Source: Desulfuromusa sp.
GTDB lineage: Bacteria; Desulfobacterota; Desulfuromonadia; Desulfuromonadales; Geopsychrobacteraceae
Assembly (NCBI GenBank): GCA_029934755.1
Contig: JAOZLQ010000027.1
Location: forward strand, 1 to 17,984
Length of the DNA: 17,984 nt
Direction: 5' to 3'
The number at the start of each line of letters is the position of its first letter. Within the stretch, counting starts at the first letter, position 1. The notes beneath the pieces were generated by a model. It saw only the letters and a program-made list of their open reading frames with translations. It did not search any database and was not told the origin of the DNA. A program made the position numbers and the translations under genes. Shown piece after piece: positions 13,652-17,984 of this stretch.

Positions 13652-15397
13652 ATGGCAAAAAAAATAAACCCGGATGAAATTCAGCAACTGATCGATATGG
13701 GGAAAGAAAAAGGCTTTCTGACCTATGATGAAGTCAACGATATGTTGCCAGCTAACATGGTGTCCTCAGAACAACTTGAGGATGTGATGAGTATGTTTGG
13801 TGAAATGGATATCGAAATAGTTGAATCTGAGAGTAAGGCGTCAAATTCAAAAGACGATGATAGCGAGGAGGACGAACGAGAGGTTGAGCTTGAAGCAGGT
13901 ACTCTCGGTCGAACCAGTGATCCAGTACGTATGTATCTTCGTGAAATGGGTCAGGTCGCACTGTTAACTCGTGAGGGTGAGGTTGAAATTGCCAAACGCA
14001 TCGAAGAGGGTGAAGCCCAGGTCACTAAGGTGGTGATGCGTACTCCAATTGCAGCTCAGGCTGTGTTGCAGTTGCTTTTACGGCTTGAGAAAGAGCAGAT
14101 TCGAGTTTCTGAGATCACTCGAGACTATGATGAAGAAGAGGGTGGTGAAGCTGAAGGAAAACAACGTAAGCGCCTGCTGGAGTTGTATGAAAAACTCCGC
14201 TCCCTTGAACAGCACCTACTGGGTATACATGAATCTCTGCAGGGTTCTCCCGGTAAGAAGAAACGCCAGGGGCTGGAGGAGGAAGAGGCCGCAGACCGGA
14301 AACAGTTGATTAAGTTGCTGCGTGAAATCCGGTTGAAAGATTTTCAAGTTGCCAAGGTCGTTGATCGTCTTAAAGATATGGGTAATCAGGTCAAGAAAGG
14401 GAAGGCTGAAATTGCCGATTGTGAGGAGAAAGTCAATCGTCCTTATACGGAAATCAGCGGTTATTTGACTCGTATGCGGCAAAGTGATGAGGATGCGCAT
14501 GCTGTTGCTGATGAGTTGAATGTTGCCGGGGATGTCCTGTTGTCGGTTGAGAAAAGGTTACAGGCAGCTGAACGGAAGTTTAAGCGGGTGACCGAAGAGT
14601 CTGGATTTGAGCCTGGAGATTTACTTGAATATTTAAAGAAAGTTTATAAGGGAGAATGGATCGCTAAAAAAGCAAAAGCTGAGTTGGTTGAAGCCAATCT
14701 ACGCTTGGTTGTTTCAATTGCAAAAAAATATACCAACCGCGGCCTGCAATTTCTTGATCTGATCCAGGAAGGGAATATCGGTTTGATGAAAGCGGTCGAT
14801 AAATTTGAATATCGGCGTGGTTACAAATTTTCTACTTATGCTACTTGGTGGATTCGTCAGGCAATCACCCGTGCAATTGCCGACCAAGCTCGGACTATCA
14901 GAATCCCTGTGCATATGATTGAGACGATTAACAAGCTGATAAGAACCACCCGTCAGTTGGTTCAGGAGTGCGGACGCGAGCCAACTCCGGAGGAAATTGC
15001 CGATCGTATGGATCTTCCACTGGATAAAGTCCGGCGCGTATTGAAAATTGCCAAAGAGCCGATCAGCCTTGAGACACCGATTGGTGAGGAGGAAGACTCT
15101 TCTCTTGGCGATTTTATTGAAGATAAGGGCGTAGTTTCACCACTAGAAGCAGTTCTAAAAGGGAATCTTTCCGATCAAACTTCACGCGTGTTGGCTTCAT
15201 TAACTCCTCGAGAAGAGAAGGTTTTACGGATGCGGTTTGGTATCGGTGAAAAATCTGATCATACTCTTGAAGAGGTTGGCCAGGATTTCAACGTAACGCG
15301 TGAACGGATTAGACAGATTGAAGCGAAGGCTTTGCGTAAGTTGCGCCATCCCAGTCGAGCTAAAAGGTTGCGGGGGTTTGCTTCTACTGAAGGTTGA
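13652..15397 (+). CDS. rpoD: RNA polymerase primary sigma factor RpoD (sigma 70)
   Basis: The 581-residue protein is the housekeeping sigma factor. Region 1.1 (about 5-65) is followed by an acidic linker rich in Asp/Glu/Ser, region 1.2 (TSDPVRMYLREMGQVALLTREGE), a non-conserved insert of about 200 residues and region 2 with NLRLVVSIAKKYTNRGLQFL and YKFSTYATWWIRQAITRA for -10 melting. Region 3 follows, and region 4 has the helix-turn-helix LEEVGQDFNVTRERIRQIEA for -35 contact. The ending KRLRGFASTEG is close to other RpoD C-termini. GAGGAG lies 11 nt before the ATG. A TATAGT hexamer at 13606-13611 in the dnaG-rpoD gap lacks a good -35, so an internal promoter is possible but unproven. Gene order dnaG-rpoD is the classical macromolecular-synthesis arrangement. 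Confidence 0.97.
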   Translation: MAKKINPDEIQQLIDMGKEKGFLTYDEVNDMLPANMVSSEQLEDVMSMFGEMDIEIVESESKASNSKDDDSEEDEREVELEAGTLGRTSDPVRMYLREMGQVALLTREGEVEIAKRIEEGEAQVTKVVMRTPIAAQAVLQLLLRLEKEQIRVSEITRDYDEEEGGEAEGKQRKRLLELYEKLRSLEQHLLGIHESLQGSPGKKKRQGLEEEEAADRKQLIKLLREIRLKDFQVAKVVDRLKDMGNQVKKGKAEIADCEEKVNRPYTEISGYLTRMRQSDEDAHAVADELNVAGDVLLSVEKRLQAAERKFKRVTEESGFEPGDLLEYLKKVYKGEWIAKKAKAELVEANLRLVVSIAKKYTNRGLQFLDLIQEGNIGLMKAVDKFEYRRGYKFSTYATWWIRQAITRAIADQARTIRIPVHMIETINKLIRTTRQLVQECGREPTPEEIADRMDLPLDKVRRVLKIAKEPISLETPIGEEEDSSLGDFIEDKGVVSPLEAVLKGNLSDQTSRVLASLTPREEKVLRMRFGIGEKSDHTLEEVGQDFNVTRERIRQIEAKALRKLRHPSRAKRLRGFASTEG

Positions 15398-15409
15398 TCG
15401 CGTCATAAT

Positions 15410-15456
15410 AACGGTTGCCCTGCTGGCTGAATTTATTGCTGAGCCGTTTTGTTTTT
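15410..15456 (+). terminator. Candidate intrinsic terminator after rpoD
   Basis: AACGG (15410-15414) can pair with CCGTT (15444-15448); alternatively GGCT (15425-15428) pairs with AGCC (15442-15445). Either form is followed by TTTTGTTTTT. The position, 13 nt after the rpoD stop, and the T tract support termination, but the stems are short or far apart. Confidence 0.4.
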
Positions 15457-15516
15457 GACGCATTTGTTGGCGGATGATTTTAATTTGTTTAATATCGGTA
15501 AAAATGATACTTTTGC

Positions 15517-15546
15517 TTGACAGATATGGGCTATTTTTCTTAATCT
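15517..15546 (+). promoter_or_regulatory. Promoter of the tRNA gene
   Basis: A perfect TTGACA (15517-15522) and TAATCT (15541-15546) are 18 bases apart. The start would lie near 15553, about 9 nt before the mature 5' end of the tRNA. The tRNA is therefore probably transcribed independently of rpoD. Confidence 0.6.
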
Positions 15547-15561
15547 GATCGTTCGTGCGAA

Positions 15562-15638
15562 GGGCCCATAGCTCAGTTGGTTAGAGCCGCCGGCTCATAA
15601 CCGGCTGGTCCCAGGTTCGAGTCCTGGTGGGCCCACCA
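15562..15638 (+). tRNA. tRNA with CAU anticodon (Ile2 or elongator Met)
   Basis: A full 77-base cloverleaf can be drawn. The acceptor stem GGGCCCA pairs with TGGGCCC, the D stem is GCTC/GAGC, and the anticodon stem GCCGG/CCGGC carries the loop CTCATAA. The T stem CCAGG/CCTGG has loop TTCGAGT, and A73 plus an encoded CCA complete the 3' end. The first base pair is a regular G-C and the anticodon stem lacks three G-C pairs next to the loop, so it is not the initiator. With CAU, either elongator methionine or lysidine-modified isoleucine (AUA) tRNA is possible. The C4-G69 and C5-G68 pairs are features reported to favour recognition by TilS in Escherichia coli tRNA-Ile2. Confidence 0.96.
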
Positions 15639-15792
15639 TTAACCCTAGCGGTATTTACGCTACTAACTTTATTAGGCAGTATAGATTGAACGGAGATAAT
15701 CGCTTAACAAGGTTGACGCTTCCAGATATTGAACCCTGGGGGAGTGTAGAGATCGCGGCACTGTTCGCAAATGTAGAGAAGCAAATAATAAG
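15639..15792 (+). other. Unexplained segment between tRNA and terminator, possible small RNA or leader
   Basis: No convincing reading frame is present on either strand. On the plus strand there are local hairpins: TAGCG/CGCTA around GTATTTA just after the tRNA, CTTCCAG with CTGGGGG (two G-U pairs) near 15718-15744, and GCG/CGC near 15754-15767. The segment ends in a strong terminator. It would be transcribed at least as the 3' trailer of the tRNA. I do not recognise a known RNA family. Confidence 0.35.
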
Positions 15793-15828
15793 AGAGTGCA
15801 CCGAAAAACCGGTGCACTCTTTCTTTTT
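15793..15828 (+). terminator. Strong intrinsic terminator upstream of the nif3-like gene
   Basis: AGAGTGCACCG (15793-15803) and CGGTGCACTCT (15810-15820) form a perfect 11-bp stem with loop AAAAAC, followed by TTCTTTTT. This is the clearest intrinsic terminator in the window. It ends only 22 nt before the start codon of the nif3-like gene and must stop most transcripts coming from the tRNA unless it is regulated. Confidence 0.85.
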
Positions 15829-15842
15829 GTGGGAGAAGGTCT

Positions 15843-16973
15843 ATGGCTAAACAAAAAATGACATGTTTAGCTGATATCATTGGTCTTCTCAACCGTCTTT
15901 GTCCCCCAGCTTTAGCTGAAGATTGGGATAATGTTGGTTTGCAAGTTGGTGATCCGACTGCAAAAATAGATAAGATTTTGGTCTGTCTGGATGCTGAGGA
16001 AATTGCAATTCAGGAGGCATACCGTCAAGGTGCCCAACTGGTTATCTCCCATCACCCCCTCATTTTTAACCCAATTAAACATCTGGCTCCTACAGATATG
16101 ACTGGTCGGGTTCTCTTCCAGGCCATCAAACAGGATATCGCTGTTGTTAGTGCCCATACTAATCTGGATCGTGCTGCCGATGGATTAAATGACTGGTTAG
16201 CTGAACGATTAGGGGTGAGGGATATTGTCCCTCTGGAACGTCCTGAAAATGATCACTATTATAAGCTGGTTGTCTATGTTCCTCTTGGACATGAAGTCGA
16301 AGTTCGTGAAGCTGTTTTTGCTGCTGGAGCAGGGCAAATTGGTGCTTATGACCACTGTTCATTTACGAGTCAAGGTATTGGAACATTCCGTGGTGATCAG
16401 AAGACACAACCTTTTATCGGACAGCCTGGTAAAATTGAAATGACCGAAGAGGTTCGTCTGGAAACAATTGTTCCGGCTTCCATATTGAATAAAGCCGTTT
16501 CACGAATGTTAAAAGCTCACCCTTATGAGGAAGTTGCATATGATCTGATCCCTTTGGCTAATGACCGCTTGGATGTCGGATTGGGGCGTGTTGGATATCT
16601 GGAAAAACCAGTTTCATTGCAGTCTTTTGCTGAGCAGGTCAAGTCAGCATTAAAACTTTCATCGCTTAAATTGGTAGGGGACTTACAACAGCAAATTAAC
16701 AAAGTTGCTGTTTGTGGTGGAACCGGGATGTCACTGTTTCCGACAGCATTACGGCATGGTGTCGATTGTCTGGTTACCGCCGATATCAAGTTTCATGAGG
16801 CGCAAAGAGCAAGAGCTGAAGGCATGGCGTTGATTGATGCTAGCCATTTTGCTACGGAACAAATAATGGTGGCGGAGCTTTCCAAGCGTTTACGGAATGT
16901 TTTTGCCGAACGGAAAATTGAAGTTAAAATTATAGAAATGACAGCAGAATCTGATCCTTTGGTTGCTTTCTGA
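15843..16973 (+). CDS. Nif3-like dinuclear metal centre protein (YqfO type)
   Basis: The 376-residue protein belongs to the Nif3/GTP cyclohydrolase I type 2-like family, hexameric proteins that hold two metal ions. Metal ligands are visible in ISHHPLIF (His70, His71), in AHTNLDRAADG (Asp109) and in the C-terminal DASHFATEQ (His335, Glu339). The N- and C-terminal Nif3 halves are separated by an insert of roughly 100 residues (about 130-230) with YKLVVYVPLGHEVEVREAVF and HPYEEVAYDLIPL, the CutA/PII-like domain of the long YqfO form. The enzymatic activity is uncertain in most members. The start is ATG with a GGGAGAAGG ribosome site. A strong terminator stands just upstream. The zinc-ribbon gene follows after 36 nt. 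Confidence 0.94.
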   Translation: MAKQKMTCLADIIGLLNRLCPPALAEDWDNVGLQVGDPTAKIDKILVCLDAEEIAIQEAYRQGAQLVISHHPLIFNPIKHLAPTDMTGRVLFQAIKQDIAVVSAHTNLDRAADGLNDWLAERLGVRDIVPLERPENDHYYKLVVYVPLGHEVEVREAVFAAGAGQIGAYDHCSFTSQGIGTFRGDQKTQPFIGQPGKIEMTEEVRLETIVPASILNKAVSRMLKAHPYEEVAYDLIPLANDRLDVGLGRVGYLEKPVSLQSFAEQVKSALKLSSLKLVGDLQQQINKVAVCGGTGMSLFPTALRHGVDCLVTADIKFHEAQRARAEGMALIDASHFATEQIMVAELSKRLRNVFAERKIEVKIIEMTAESDPLVAF

Positions 16974-17009
16974 CTGTCACAACATGTACTGAAAACGGAG
17001 GTTATTAAC

Positions 17010-17720
17010 GTGCGAAACACAATGAGTCTGCTGAAAGATTTACAGGAGATTGACCAAGAGATCAGCTCTATTGAGGGCACCCGTAAAGGCTACCGAGATG
17101 AGTTAAATACTTTTGAAACTGATGCTAGCAGAGTTCAGGAAATGCTTGATCAGCTGAATGATGAGGTGGCACTGCTGCAACAATCAGAGGCAGAGCTGCA
17201 GCAAGGTTTGCTGAAGGAGCGGGATAATGTGACCCGGGTAGAAGCGCGCCTGCCCGAGATCCAAACCCAGAAAGAATATGTTGCTGTTCTAAAAGAAATC
17301 GATATCGCTAAGAAAGCGAACAAAGATGTTGAAGAGCAGATGCAGGCAAAGCAGCAGGAAGTTGCAGTTCTTGAGGAGGATCTTCAGGAAAAAAACGATG
17401 AACTTGCAGCTATTCAGGAAAAATCAGAAGCACGTGGTGCCGAACTACAAAAATTACTGGTGGAATCTGAAGCAGTACTCCTGAAACGGACGCAGACACG
17501 AGAGTCGGTTGCTGCTGAACTTCCTGTAAGTCTGCTGCGTAAGTACCATACGTTATTCAAGCGCCGGGGTGGATTGGCACTTGCTCTAGCCAGTAATGGA
17601 GCATGTCTTGGTTGTCATATGCAGTTACCACCACAGCAGTATAATAGGTTATTGAAAGTTGCAGAGATACAAACCTGTCCCCATTGTAATCGGATTCTCT
17701 ACGTAGATGATGGCAAGTAA
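17010..17720 (+). CDS. C4-type zinc ribbon coiled-coil protein
   Basis: The 236-residue protein has a long helical coiled coil (about residues 5-185, rich in Glu, Gln and Leu) and a C-terminal zinc ribbon with four cysteines: CLGC (199-202) and CPHC (223-226), ending RILYVDDGK. This is the zf-RING_7 (C4 zinc ribbon) family, thought to bind nucleic acid, without a settled function. The basic stretch LLRKYHTLFKRRGGLALA before the ribbon is typical. The start is GTG at 17010, with GGAGG 8 nt upstream; the ATG at 17022 would be too far from that site. A nif3-like gene next to this family, and rnpB after it, is a recurrent neighbourhood in bacteria. Confidence 0.9.
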   Translation: MRNTMSLLKDLQEIDQEISSIEGTRKGYRDELNTFETDASRVQEMLDQLNDEVALLQQSEAELQQGLLKERDNVTRVEARLPEIQTQKEYVAVLKEIDIAKKANKDVEEQMQAKQQEVAVLEEDLQEKNDELAAIQEKSEARGAELQKLLVESEAVLLKRTQTRESVAAELPVSLLRKYHTLFKRRGGLALALASNGACLGCHMQLPPQQYNRLLKVAEIQTCPHCNRILYVDDGK

Positions 17721-17740
17721 AACTACAAAATAATCTAAGA

Positions 17741-17768
17741 TTGATGTGCGTGCAAGAACTGTAAGATA
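17741..17768 (+). promoter_or_regulatory. Weak candidate promoter for rnpB
   Basis: TTGATG (17741-17746) is followed by AAGATA (17763-17768) after 16 bases, or by TAAGAT (17762-17767) after 15. The start would lie near 17775, close to the expected 5' end of the RNase P RNA. The match is moderate. Confidence 0.3.
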
Positions 17769-17779
17769 CCAGTAAATGT

Positions 17780-17984
17780 GGTCAAAGAAGGACAGATGAT
17801 CGCCGGTCTACCTTGGTGGACGGGAGGAAAGTCCGGGCTCCAAAGGACAGGATGGTTCCTAACGGGAACCGGGGGTAACCCTAGGGAAAGTGCCACAGAG
17901 AGAAGACCGTCTACCGATGCTTTAGCAACGGTGGATAAGGGTGAAAGGGTGAGGTAAGAGCTCACCAGTTCTGGCGGTGACGTC
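17780..17984 (+). ncRNA. rnpB: RNase P RNA, bacterial type A, 5' part (truncated by window end)
   Basis: The catalytic RNA of RNase P, which matures tRNA 5' ends. The universally conserved block GAGGAAAGTCCGGGCTCC is at 17824-17841, with CACAGAGAGAAGACC near 17893-17907 and GGGTGAAAGGGTGAGGTAAG near 17939-17958, followed by AGAGCTCACCAG. Their order and spacing match the Escherichia coli type A RNA. The exact 5' end is uncertain within about 10 bases; it is placed near the start of GTCAAAGAAGGACAG. Only the first roughly 200 bases are present; the second half, including the 3' P4 strand and the P1 3' strand, is outside the window. It follows the zinc-ribbon gene by about 60 nt. Confidence 0.95.

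Noticed and set aside
15704..15892. Minus-strand open frame with a CEQC sequence, resembling a zinc-binding protein
   Set aside because: It runs across the strong terminator hairpin and into the antisense of the nif3 start, has no ribosome binding site and shows no family resemblance beyond the two cysteines.
1..17984. CRISPR arrays, insertion sequences, phage or defence genes
   Set aside because: No regularly spaced direct repeats, transposase motifs, integrase motifs or restriction/toxin domains were seen. The only nuclease-like proteins are the GIY-YIG protein and MutS2, both common chromosomal families.

Overview
The window is ordinary chromosomal DNA of a Gram-negative bacterium. It holds housekeeping genes and small conserved genes, with no phage, transposase, CRISPR or defence genes. 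The order yqeY-cvpA-mutS2-dnaG-rpoD-tRNA(CAU)-nif3-like-zinc ribbon-rnpB, plus an RpoD of about 580 residues and a lipoprotein signal, points to a deltaproteobacterium of the Desulfuromonas/Geobacter group. That placement is an inference from gene order and protein flavour, not from a search.

Left block (1-4803, all genes on the minus strand). A truncated terminator opens the window. Then come greB with its own promoter, an inverted pair of REP-like hairpins, and a probable operon read right to left from a good promoter at 4775-4803: a Na+/phosphate (NptA-like) transporter with a PhoU-like tail, a DUF1460 putative lipoprotein, and an RhlE-type DEAD-box helicase.

Middle block (4957-8038). A VF530-type small DNA-binding protein (minus) is divergent from a GIY-YIG protein and a YheU-family protein (plus), with sigma70-like promoters facing away from each other. 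A terminator-like hairpin separates yheU from a minus-strand NfeD protease/slipin pair, a classic membrane quality-control couple.

Right block (8162-17984, all plus). A strong promoter at 8162-8190 starts a long leader with several mutually exclusive RNA pairings, then a macromolecular-synthesis operon: yqeY, cvpA, mutS2, dnaG and rpoD. The rpsU gene that often heads such operons is absent from the window. A CAU-anticodon tRNA with its own promoter follows, then an unexplained segment of about 150 nt that ends in a very strong terminator only 22 nt before the nif3-like gene. The nif3-like gene is followed by a coiled-coil C4 zinc-ribbon protein and the 5' half of RNase P RNA, which runs off the window.

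No clearly new multi-gene system is visible. The best leads are non-coding: the yqeY leader (8197-8363) and the tRNA-nif3 interval (15639-15842). Smaller leads are a degenerate nuclease motif in MutS2, an unsettled tRNA identity and a possible leaderless nfeD mRNA.
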